This document shows positions 54,925 through 62,994 of a stretch of 64,000 bases of DNA, piece by piece (position 1 is the stretch's first letter; every line of letters begins with the position of its first letter). Location of the stretch: assembly GCA_910576205.1 (NCBI GenBank), contig CAJTHL010000001.1, positions 372,001 to 436,000 on the forward strand. Reading direction: 5' to 3'. This DNA comes from Clostridia bacterium (lineage in GTDB: Bacteria; Bacillota; Clostridia; Lachnospirales; Lachnospiraceae). The notes below the pieces were generated by a model. That model worked only from the letters and a program-made list of their open reading frames with translations, made no database searches and was not told the origin of the DNA. The translations under genes were made by a program, and so were the position numbers.

Positions 54925-56065
54925 GGTCCATGTACTCCTCCTTTTCCTCTATGCTGTCAAAAGCCGCTATAAAATATCCATAGCGGGTGGAACTGTCGGT
55001 CACCGGATGGCTCCCAAAAGGTTCGATCTCACTGACAAAACAGATTTTCTCCGGGACCTCCCTCTGAAGCCTTTGCAGCAACTCCAGGTCTTTCTGGGTA
55101 AAGATAAACCGGATGCAGACGGCTCCCTTTGGTTTCTGTATTTTATCAAAGGAGGGATCCTCCCCCAGGGCAATCCGAAGTACCATGTCCACATAATCAT
55201 ATCCTGTGGAGAGGGGCACCAGATCCGAGCCGATGCAGTCTCCCCCCATACGGGCGCCGATTTCGATCAGGCGGATTTCCCCCTCCTCATTTACCATAAA
55301 CTCTCCGTGGGATGCCCCGTCCGTCACCTTCAAGGCGTCCAGTCCCTGGAAAACCGCCTCCCGTGCCCTCTCTGCCACATCTGCCAGAAGACCGGCGGGC
55401 TCCAGATGGCCCGTCTCAATAAAATGAGGGGCCCCTGTGGTATATTTTTTTGTCATGGCAAGGCAGTGATGCTGTCCCCGGCAGGAGATACATTCGCAAC
55501 TGTATTCTTCCCCGCAAAGACACTCCTCCACAATAGCCCTCTTCTCAAAGGAATTTTCCACGGCCTCCTCCACGGCCCCCCATAACCCATCCCAGCTTTC
55601 CAGCCGGGTAACTCCCCGGCTTCCCGAACGGTCCGTGGGCTTTACAATAACCGGAAGGGTAAGCTGTTGCAGATCCTCCGGGGTCACTCCCCTGTGTACC
55701 AGGGCAAATTCCGGCACCGGAATACCCGCTTTCCTAAAAGCCCTCCGCATCTCATATTTGTTGGTAGACAGCCGGGTGCATTCCATGGAGTTTCCCGTAA
55801 GCCCCAGCTGTTCCGCCACATAATTTACCGTCAGCATAGCCAGGTCCGATCCGATAGACGCCACCGCGGCCGGAGCAATCTCCCTGCACTTTTCCAGAAT
55901 CGTCTCCCGCTCCACAATACTAACGGGATAAAAATAATCCGCTGTCTGCTCCCCCACAGAACCGTCCTTCCAGGCAAATACATGCGTTTCATAGCCCCTC
56001 TCCTTTGCCTTTAAAATCAGAGGGTTCTGGAAGCTGTTGGCTCCGATAATCACAATCTTTTTCAC
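54908..56065 (-). CDS. ATP-grasp enzyme (carboxylate-amine ligase type)
   Basis: A 385-residue soluble enzyme. It has an N-terminal Rossmann-like domain (KKIVIIGANSFQNPLILKAKERGYE) and an ATP-grasp core with TNKYEMRRAFRKAGIPVPEF, LPVIVKPTDRSGSRGVTRL, AIVEECLCGEEYSCECIS and a metal site LIEIGARMGGDCIGSDL. The family forms amide bonds between a carboxylate and an amine, for example adding an amino acid to a sugar or peptide. Next to a sugar aminotransferase gene, decoration of an amino sugar is a reasonable guess. The start is GTG with GAGG upstream. Confidence 0.88.
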   Translation of the reverse strand: MKKIVIIGANSFQNPLILKAKERGYETHVFAWKDGSVGEQTADYFYPVSIVERETILEKCREIAPAAVASIGSDLAMLTVNYVAEQLGLTGNSMECTRLSTNKYEMRRAFRKAGIPVPEFALVHRGVTPEDLQQLTLPVIVKPTDRSGSRGVTRLESWDGLWGAVEEAVENSFEKRAIVEECLCGEEYSCECISCRGQHHCLAMTKKYTTGAPHFIETGHLEPAGLLADVAERAREAVFQGLDALKVTDGASHGEFMVNEEGEIRLIEIGARMGGDCIGSDLVPLSTGYDYVDMVLRIALGEDPSFDKIQKPKGAVCIRFIFTQKDLELLQRLQREVPEKICFVSEIEPFGSHPVTDSSTRYGYFIAAFDSIEEKEEYMDHETIH

Positions 56066-56080
56066 ACTTTTTCCTCACTG

Positions 56081-56124
56081 TTTCAATTCCTCATCCGCCC
56101 TCCCAGGCAGATGCCGTTTCCATT
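56081..56124. repeat. Palindromic intergenic element, copy D (short form)
   Basis: CATCCGCC (56092-56099) and GGCAGATG (56106-56113) form a short hairpin with one G-T pair. The flanks CAATTCC and CCGTTTCC resemble the arms of copies B and C. The core is missing. It lies between the membrane protein gene at 56151 and the ATP-grasp gene, next to the latter's ribosome site. Confidence 0.55.
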
Positions 56125-56150
56125 GACTGCACCCTGGTTCCACATCCTCC

Positions 56151-57320
56151 CTAACACTGGAGGGGGCTCCCCACAAGCAGGTAAAGATAATAGTAGATGC
56201 CGGAACCTATATGATAGGCAAGCAGTCCGTTTCCCACAAATACCATCCAGGATTTTTTTTCTGTTTTCTGAAAGAAGCGCACGGCAGTCATGACAAACAG
56301 GGTAAACATGGCAAGCTGCAAAGCCCACTCAAAATTGCCGGAGGCCGGTTCCGTCACCTCAATGAGCAGAATAAATTCCAGAAGGGACACCAGGTAAAAT
56401 ATCACGGAAAACAGCAGCGGAATATCCTCCCGGAGGTGTTTCCATCCCAGAACAGCCAGCACAAACAGGGGAAAGGCCACCGCCTGCAAAATGGAAATCC
56501 CCGGATGGGCCGTATCCAGCCTCATTACGGCAAAGGGCGCAATCCCGATTCCTCTTCCTGCCCCCTCCCCAAAAACGCTCATATACTGAAACGCAAAATA
56601 CAGTCCACTGGGAACAAACGCCCCCGCCATCTTCAGGCTGAACAGGAAGCTCTCCCCTCTGGTACGAATCAGCTCCACAAGCAGAAACAGGACTACTGCC
56701 GGAAGAAATCCCTGGAGAAAGGAGGGTTTCACAAAACAGCTTAGGAGCAACAGCAGGGAAAAGCCCACAAAAGCTCTGGCTTTTGTCTCAAGGCGTTCTC
56801 CATACATTTTGAGAAAATACAGAAAGGCCAGAAGGGTCACCGGCTTTACCGCCATATTGGTTGGATTGTGCCAGATGGTAGGGCTGCTCTGCCCCAGATA
56901 AACCTCCCGGTTAAACCAGGGCATATACAAAGCTGTCAAAACCAGAAGCCCTATATCCAAAAGGCAGAGAACCCGCCAATCCAGCCTTTCCTTTAGCTGC
57001 CCCCACAAAAATCCATAAAGCACCGCCGCCGTAAATCCCAAAAGTACTCCCGTCACCAGGGCTCCCACCCATTCCCGGCCTATGGGAAGCACTGCGAAAA
57101 TCCCCTTTACAAGGAAATGCCAGACAGGATACGCGTAAAACTTGTCATACAACGGATCCGTCAGCTCCCCCACTGCCCAGGAGGAATGTGTGGCAAAATC
57201 GCTGTAGAGCAGCACCTCATGCCCTTTCCCCATCTCCACTTTTACCATAAAAAGGGTGATAAGAAATAAAATACCTCCACACACGTACATCCCCATATTT
57301 CTTTGCCTTTTATTTTCCAT
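56151..57320 (-). CDS. Polytopic membrane protein of the glycan locus, unknown function
   Basis: A 389-residue protein with about nine helices. An N-terminal helix is followed by an external stretch GHEVLLYSDFATHSSWAVGELTD. A later loop carries MPWFNREVYLGQSSPTIWHNPTNMAVKP, and several C-terminal helices follow. The layout resembles polymerase or GT-C-like proteins of polysaccharide loci, but no catalytic motif can be assigned. ATG 57320 has AAGGAG upstream and overlaps the end of the aminotransferase gene by 11 nt. Confidence 0.65.
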   Translation of the reverse strand: MENKRQRNMGMYVCGGILFLITLFMVKVEMGKGHEVLLYSDFATHSSWAVGELTDPLYDKFYAYPVWHFLVKGIFAVLPIGREWVGALVTGVLLGFTAAVLYGFLWGQLKERLDWRVLCLLDIGLLVLTALYMPWFNREVYLGQSSPTIWHNPTNMAVKPVTLLAFLYFLKMYGERLETKARAFVGFSLLLLLSCFVKPSFLQGFLPAVVLFLLVELIRTRGESFLFSLKMAGAFVPSGLYFAFQYMSVFGEGAGRGIGIAPFAVMRLDTAHPGISILQAVAFPLFVLAVLGWKHLREDIPLLFSVIFYLVSLLEFILLIEVTEPASGNFEWALQLAMFTLFVMTAVRFFQKTEKKSWMVFVGNGLLAYHIGSGIYYYLYLLVGSPLQC

Positions 57321-58440
57321 AAAACTCCTTGATTTTATCTGCCACATACAGAATCTCTTCCTTTTTTAGCCCATAATACATGGGCAGCCGCAAAAGCCTT
57401 TCGCTTTCCCGGGTGGTATAGCGGTCCTCCCCGGCAAACCGGCCGGCCCTCTCCCCCTCCGGGGAGGTGTGAAGGGGCACATAGTGGAATACCGCCTGCA
57501 CGCCCGCTTCCTTTAAAAAGGCAATCAGCGCCGTACGCTCCCTTAAGTCTGCCGTCTTAATATAGAACATATGGGCATTGTGTCTGCATTCCTCCGGCAC
57601 AGCGGGAAGGGAAAGAACACCCTGCTCCTCCAGAGGCATAAGCTCCCGGTAATAGGTCTCCCAGCTGGCCATCCTGTCCGCGGTGATCTCCCGGGCCACC
57701 TCCAGCTGGGCCCAGAGATAGGCCGCATTCATATCGCTGGGCAAGTAAGAGCTGCCCTGGTTTACCCAGGTATATTTATCCACCTGTCCCCGGAAAAAGC
57801 GGGAACGGTTTGTCCCTTTTTCCCGGAGGATTTCCGCATTCTCCACATTCCCGGGATCCCGGATTAGAAGCGCGCCGCCCTCCCCCATGGAGAAGTTTTT
57901 CGTCTCGTGGAAGCTGAAGCACCCGTAATCCCCAATGGTTCCCAGAGGCCTGCCCTTGTAAAAAGACAAAACGCCCTGGGCCGCGTCCTCCACCACTGCC
58001 AGATGATATTTTTCTGCCAGTTCCATAATCGTATCCATCTCACAGGAAACACCTGCATAGTGGACAGGCACAATGGCCTTTGTCCGCTCCGTCACAGCCG
58101 CCTCTATAAGCTTCTCGTCCAGATTCATGGTATCTGGCCGGATATCCACGAAAACCGGCACCGCCCCCCTAAGCACAAAAGCGTTTGCCGTGGACACAAA
58201 AGTATAGGACGGCATAATCACCTCGTCTCCGGTTGAAATGTCAAGAAGCAACGCGGCCATCTCCGTGGCATGGGTGCAGGAGGTGGTCAGAAGGGCCTTG
58301 GCGGCGCCTGTGTGCTCCTCCATCCACTGGTTACAACGTTTGGTAAACATGCCGTCCCCGCAGATGTGCTCCGCTTGAATGGCTTCTTTAATATAAGTAA
58401 ATTCTTTTCCCACAAAGGGGGCTACATTAAAGCCGATCAT
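57310..58440 (-). CDS. wecE: dTDP-4-amino-4,6-dideoxygalactose transaminase (RffA/WecE type)
   Basis: A 376-residue PLP aminotransferase of the DegT/DnrJ/EryC1 group. It starts MIGFNVAPFVGKEFTYIKEAI. It has TTSCTHATEMAALLLDI, VVEDAAQGVLSFYKGRPLGTIGDYGCFSFHETKNFSMGEGG (Schiff-base Lys181), and SDMNAAYLWAQLE. This pattern matches RffA/WecE closely, so it probably aminates a dTDP-4-keto-6-deoxyhexose. ATG 58440 has GGAGAGG 9 nt upstream, and an ATG at 58449 is too close to that site. No dTDP-sugar synthesis genes lie in the window. Confidence 0.9.
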   Translation of the reverse strand: MIGFNVAPFVGKEFTYIKEAIQAEHICGDGMFTKRCNQWMEEHTGAAKALLTTSCTHATEMAALLLDISTGDEVIMPSYTFVSTANAFVLRGAVPVFVDIRPDTMNLDEKLIEAAVTERTKAIVPVHYAGVSCEMDTIMELAEKYHLAVVEDAAQGVLSFYKGRPLGTIGDYGCFSFHETKNFSMGEGGALLIRDPGNVENAEILREKGTNRSRFFRGQVDKYTWVNQGSSYLPSDMNAAYLWAQLEVAREITADRMASWETYYRELMPLEEQGVLSLPAVPEECRHNAHMFYIKTADLRERTALIAFLKEAGVQAVFHYVPLHTSPEGERAGRFAGEDRYTTRESERLLRLPMYYGLKKEEILYVADKIKEFYGK

Positions 58441-60274
58441 GCTTTTCATCCTCTCCGTTTTCCTCTATCCGAAACTGATACACCGTAAAGTCCGTATCCC
58501 CATATGTCTGTACATCTATTTCTTTCCTGCCCTGGTAATCTGCCCCATATTTCCCAGTAAAATAACGGTCCATATAGTCTACATTTACAAGGGATATTAC
58601 ATAGACATCTGCCTCTGTGAGTATGGCATGCTCCATAGACTGTCCGTCAATTCCAAGTTTTCTGATCTTTTCATTTTCCAGTTCTGAAAAAGAATGCCAT
58701 CCCCCAACCGACAGCAGGTTTGTAAAAGCGAAATCCCGCCGCAGTGTAAAATTATCCGTATAGGTTTCTATGGAAAAGGTAGTCATAAAATATATATTTT
58801 CCATGCGTTCTGCCATATAACGGTTAATCTCCAGAAACTGCTGATTGTAATCCCGACGGCCTTTGCTTTCCTCTCCAAGCTCCTTTATCTGGCCATGGCA
58901 TATAACAAGCAGACTTAAGACAACCATGAATGCCATGCATGGATTTTCCCAGCGTTCCTTGAAAAATTTAAGGATATTTCCTTTTTCAAATATACACTTC
59001 CTGTTTTCCTCTGGTTTTTCCAGCAGAGAATCCATAAGGATCCCAAGATATGCGAACGCCTGCAAAAACAATAGCGTATAAACCACCCTGTCCACAATTC
59101 TTCCCCGATACCCCAGATACATCCAGTAAAGGAGAAAAAGTCCGCTCAAAGCCGCAACTAACGATAATTTTCTCTCCTCCCGCTTCCTTGCGTAAAGCAT
59201 CCAGTTCCCAATCATCAAGCTCACGGCAAAAGCCGCCAGTGGCAGAACAGAAGGCTCCCAAAGACTTTCATATATTTTTTCAGCCCCCATACCAAGACGT
59301 TTTCCTGGGGGATTAGCTTTCTGGTACAGTTCTTTTGCATTCTGTGCCAGCGCATGCATTTTTCCGCTGTATATGCCGTCCACCAGATAAAGGGAATAGC
59401 GGTGCAGATTGACAGCCTCTTCCTCCGACATACCGATTGAATGGTAAAAATCCATATCTTCCTCATAATCGGGAATCCCATAATAATCCATAATCGCTTC
59501 CCTGTCCCGGTTATAGGAAAGGAATTCCTCCCATTGAGGGCTTCTATACGCAAATGCCTCCGTTCCCAGAATCAGAAGCAAACCGCAAAGAAGCACCCCA
59601 GGCACATATTTATGCTCCAGATAAAATGGAATCCTTCCCTTCCTAAAGCTCCCGTATCTCCACCAGAATATGACTCCCACTACAGGTAACACCAGCCAGA
59701 ATACATCATCCCGGATACAAAGGCAGAGCAGAATGCACAACACAGATATACTCTCTTCCCATAGTGTCTGTATACGCTCTTTTCCCCTGCAGGTGAAAAA
59801 GAGAAATACTCCGCTCCCGCCAATCAGGCCGGCCGTGACGGTCCATTGGAAAAGGACCAGATGTCTTAACCCCAGACAGGTAAATGTCATAAGCGTTATG
59901 ATTATATACGCCATTTTCCAGAGCCAGGACTTCTGTGCTTCCAATCCCCGGTAAAGAAGAATAAGCAGGGAAAAGCAGATATTTCCTACCATCACGATTC
60001 CATACCAGTCAAAACCTGGCACCATTTTATACAGGCCGCTAATCAGTTTCCCCAGAACAAATTTAATGTGAATGAGATGAGCATCCGGAACGCCTGTGAT
60101 AACTCCCGCAGCCACATTCCGCATAGCCACATCATCATTAATATCATATAAAAAAGGAAAGGTGTGATAAGCCCAGAGGAAATAAACCAACGTAAGACCA
60201 GATGCCCCCAGAAAAGCCAATAGCATCCGTTTCCCTGTCTCCCTGTTTACACCTTCCTGTTTTCTTTTCTTCAC
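58427..60274 (-). CDS. Large polytopic membrane protein, tandem paralogue 1
   Basis: A 615-residue protein with about eleven helices. An early external motif NDDVAMRNVAAGVITGVPDAH is followed by HIKFVLGKLISGLYKMVPGFDWYG. A large loop contains YNRDREAIMDYYGIPDYEEDMDFYHSIGMSEEEA. A C-terminal soluble domain follows the last helix (IYFMTTFSIETYTDNFTLRR onward). The same pattern occurs in the neighbour at 60271. The plan of helices plus an external C-terminal domain suggests GT-C-like or polymer-handling enzymes, but this is inference. Confidence 0.7.
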   Translation of the reverse strand: MKKRKQEGVNRETGKRMLLAFLGASGLTLVYFLWAYHTFPFLYDINDDVAMRNVAAGVITGVPDAHLIHIKFVLGKLISGLYKMVPGFDWYGIVMVGNICFSLLILLYRGLEAQKSWLWKMAYIIITLMTFTCLGLRHLVLFQWTVTAGLIGGSGVFLFFTCRGKERIQTLWEESISVLCILLCLCIRDDVFWLVLPVVGVIFWWRYGSFRKGRIPFYLEHKYVPGVLLCGLLLILGTEAFAYRSPQWEEFLSYNRDREAIMDYYGIPDYEEDMDFYHSIGMSEEEAVNLHRYSLYLVDGIYSGKMHALAQNAKELYQKANPPGKRLGMGAEKIYESLWEPSVLPLAAFAVSLMIGNWMLYARKREERKLSLVAALSGLFLLYWMYLGYRGRIVDRVVYTLLFLQAFAYLGILMDSLLEKPEENRKCIFEKGNILKFFKERWENPCMAFMVVLSLLVICHGQIKELGEESKGRRDYNQQFLEINRYMAERMENIYFMTTFSIETYTDNFTLRRDFAFTNLLSVGGWHSFSELENEKIRKLGIDGQSMEHAILTEADVYVISLVNVDYMDRYFTGKYGADYQGRKEIDVQTYGDTDFTVYQFRIEENGEDEKHDRL

Positions 60275-62007
60275 CTGACTGCCTCCCCTTCCACCTGGTA
60301 CAGGTAATACGCCCTTCCTTCAATCGTAATAACGTCCACCAGAGAAACGATTTTATCTTCCTGTGTCTTTTCTATATAATCTCCAAAAAAGCCTGGCGTC
60401 TCAAGATCCCGTGCTACATAATATACAGATTGTCCGGAAAAAATTGCATCCTTTACAGAGGAAATCCCCAATGCTTCAAACCGTTTCTCATCCAACGGAG
60501 ATGTGGAATACCAATCTCCAAGAGTAAGGCAGCGGTTTAAAGAAAAGTCTCCCGCTGTTGTTATCTGCGCCCCTCCTACCGGCTCTGCCATAAAGGTTTC
60601 TATGAAAAAGAGAGAATCCTCCTGACTTCGGCAATACGCTTTAAACAACTGATAATTATTGTCTGCCACCATTTTTTCCTGGTTTGCCTTCATTGTCCCC
60701 CACAAATTTAAAACAGCCAGCACAGAAAATAATACACTTATAATGCCAAAAGCAGGTTTACGAAGCTTCTCAGATGGAAGCGCCCCAAGCTGGCACACAG
60801 CCACCAGCATCATAGCCAGATCCGCTGCGTGCATGGACTGGGCCACCCGTTCCGGAAGCCTTCCCAAAAATCCCAGGCCAAGCCAGAGTCCCCCCTGCAG
60901 AAACAGCAGAACCAGTATCCAGAAAAGCTCCTTTCTCTTCTTACAGATGCAATATAGCAGAAGGTAAGCAGCCAGCATAATCCCATATATATTCATGGGT
61001 GCATAATCCAGGGAAAAGAATTGTCCAGATGCCAGCAGGATAGCCTTTTTTATCTTCTCTTTAGTCCCAGTCCCCTGTGTACTCTGCCGTTTCGCTTCCT
61101 CTGCCAGGGCAGCCATTTTCTCTGCATCCAGATCATCCACCAGATATAAGGCATAATGGCGCAGGCTTCGCATATCTGTCTCATTAAAGCCCAGACGATC
61201 AAAAAACTCCGGATTGGCTTCATAGGCAGGCATTCCATAATAATCATAAACCTCAGAGCGAGCAGTCTGAAATTCCTCAAACTTCTCCCATTCTATCCCC
61301 TGGTAAGCTACCTGTTCCACCAAAAGCACTGCCACTACACTCACCAGCACAGCTGCTGGAAGCTTCCAGTGGCTAAGCTTTATGGGAATTCTCCATCCCC
61401 TGGCGAGCCCGGTATTCTTCTCGTATGTCACATGCTTCCACAGATAAAACACACCAAAGCCAGGCAACAGCATCCAGAAAATATCACTGCGTATACAAAA
61501 AGTGAGCAGCAACAGCAGCCAGACCACTATATTTTCCCAGGAGTTCTTTATGGTTCCATAGAAAAAAAGGGCTGATGCCCCGGTAAAAGCCGCACACAAA
61601 GTCCATTCAAACTGAGCCACATGAAAAAGAGCTGTCTGGGCAAACAATAATAACACGAAAATACCATAGACACTTTTCCAAATTCCTGTCTTATCCATGG
61701 AAAATCCTCTGTATAAACATGCTGCAAGTCCCAGAAACATAGTTCCGGTTAGGAAAAATCCATACCAGTCCAGGGACGGGGCCACCAGATAGCAACGACT
61801 TACCAGCCATCCAAAGACATATTTTATAAATACCAGATGGCCATCTGGTACCCCGGTAAATGCCCCCGAAGCAATGTCACGCATTATGACATCATCCGCA
61901 ATGGCATAAATCATTCCAAATTTCCTATAGATAACAGCCATACACAAAAATGAAAGAAAGAGGGCCGTTGCCACCGCACCCCCTATCTGGTATTTTGATC
62001 GCTTCAT
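60271..62007 (-). CDS. Large polytopic membrane protein, tandem paralogue 2
   Basis: A 578-residue protein clearly related to the gene at 58427. It has ADDVIMRDIASGAFTGVPDGH, IKYVFGWLVSRCYLVAPSLDWYG, FCIRSDIFWMLLPGFGVFYLW, and TARSEVYDYYGMPAYEANPEFFDRLGF. Its C-terminal domain holds SLFFIETFMAEPVGGAQITT and LGDWYSTSPLDEKRFEALGI. About eleven helices are predicted. The stop overlaps the next start by 4 nt, so the two are probably made together and may form a heterodimer. Confidence 0.72.
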   Translation of the reverse strand: MKRSKYQIGGAVATALFLSFLCMAVIYRKFGMIYAIADDVIMRDIASGAFTGVPDGHLVFIKYVFGWLVSRCYLVAPSLDWYGFFLTGTMFLGLAACLYRGFSMDKTGIWKSVYGIFVLLLFAQTALFHVAQFEWTLCAAFTGASALFFYGTIKNSWENIVVWLLLLLTFCIRSDIFWMLLPGFGVFYLWKHVTYEKNTGLARGWRIPIKLSHWKLPAAVLVSVVAVLLVEQVAYQGIEWEKFEEFQTARSEVYDYYGMPAYEANPEFFDRLGFNETDMRSLRHYALYLVDDLDAEKMAALAEEAKRQSTQGTGTKEKIKKAILLASGQFFSLDYAPMNIYGIMLAAYLLLYCICKKRKELFWILVLLFLQGGLWLGLGFLGRLPERVAQSMHAADLAMMLVAVCQLGALPSEKLRKPAFGIISVLFSVLAVLNLWGTMKANQEKMVADNNYQLFKAYCRSQEDSLFFIETFMAEPVGGAQITTAGDFSLNRCLTLGDWYSTSPLDEKRFEALGISSVKDAIFSGQSVYYVARDLETPGFFGDYIEKTQEDKIVSLVDVITIEGRAYYLYQVEGEAVR

Positions 62008-62954
62008 ATCTTCTCCTCATTCAGCAACCTCTCATAACAATACGCCGCCCTCTGCAGCTCCATCTCAAAATCCTGCTTATTTTTCTGCTCCATGCTCTGC
62101 AATATCATACCGGAGAAAAAGGCCTGGGCGGCGGCGATAAATCCAAAGCCGCAGGCAATCAGCGTGGGGAACCTGGGCACCAGCCCTGTGCCGATATATT
62201 CCACCAGAATCGGAACCAGAAACAATGTGCTGATAAGCACCAGAAACAGCGCCACCGCGCTGAAAAAGGCCATGGGTTTATAGTTCCTATATAAGCTCAG
62301 CATCCGTGAAATCACTTTTATGCCATCCGAAAAGGTATTAAGCTTGGATACGCTGCCTTCCGGCCTGTCCCTGTAGTCCACAATCACATGCTCCACCAGC
62401 AGGTTCTTATCCGCTGCGTGGATGGTCATCTCTGTCTCGATCTCAAACCCCTGGGACAACACGGGAAAGGTTTTCACAAACCGATAATTAAGGGCCCGGT
62501 ATCCGGTCATAATGTCCCGGATATTTGTATGGAAGAAGCGATTGATACAGTTCTTCACCATGGAATTTCCAAAATTGTGGAAAGGCCTCTTATTTTCCGT
62601 GTAATAGGTGGAGGAAAGCCTGTCCCCTACCACCATGTCGGCTCCCCGCTGTCTTATCTTCTCAATCATCTCAAGCGCAGCGTCCGCCGGATAGGTATCG
62701 TCCCCGTCCACGACAAGATACACCTCCGCCTCAATCTCCCGGAACATCCGCCGGATCACATTTCCCTTCCCCTGCTGATACTCATAGCGCACGACGGCTC
62801 CTGCGCTTCGGGCCAGCTCGTCTGTACCGTCCGAGGAATTATTGTCATAGACATAGATCACCGCCCCGGGAAGGGCAGCCCGGAAATCCTCCACAACTTT
62901 TTTTACCGTTTTGCTTTCATTGTAGCAGGGAATCAACACTGCAATCTTATCCAT
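62004..62954 (-). CDS. Family 2 glycosyltransferase with two C-terminal membrane helices
   Basis: A 316-residue protein of the dolichol-phosphate mannosyltransferase-like group. It has IAVLIPCYNESKTVKKVV, VYVYDNNSSDGTDELA, QQGKGNVIRRMF and VVDGDDTYPAD (Asp83, Asp85, Asp86). DIMTGYRALNYRFVKTFPVLSQGFEIETEM is a strong family mark. Two helices near the C-terminus (AFFSAVALFLVLISTLFLVPIL and TLIACGFGFIAAAQAFFSGMIL) fit a lipid-linked sugar enzyme. It overlaps the next gene by 4 nt. Confidence 0.9.
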   Translation of the reverse strand: MDKIAVLIPCYNESKTVKKVVEDFRAALPGAVIYVYDNNSSDGTDELARSAGAVVRYEYQQGKGNVIRRMFREIEAEVYLVVDGDDTYPADAALEMIEKIRQRGADMVVGDRLSSTYYTENKRPFHNFGNSMVKNCINRFFHTNIRDIMTGYRALNYRFVKTFPVLSQGFEIETEMTIHAADKNLLVEHVIVDYRDRPEGSVSKLNTFSDGIKVISRMLSLYRNYKPMAFFSAVALFLVLISTLFLVPILVEYIGTGLVPRFPTLIACGFGFIAAAQAFFSGMILQSMEQKNKQDFEMELQRAAYCYERLLNEEKI

Positions 62955-62994
62955 GAGATTTCTCCTTTATCAGTACCAGACACCCAGATCCCTG

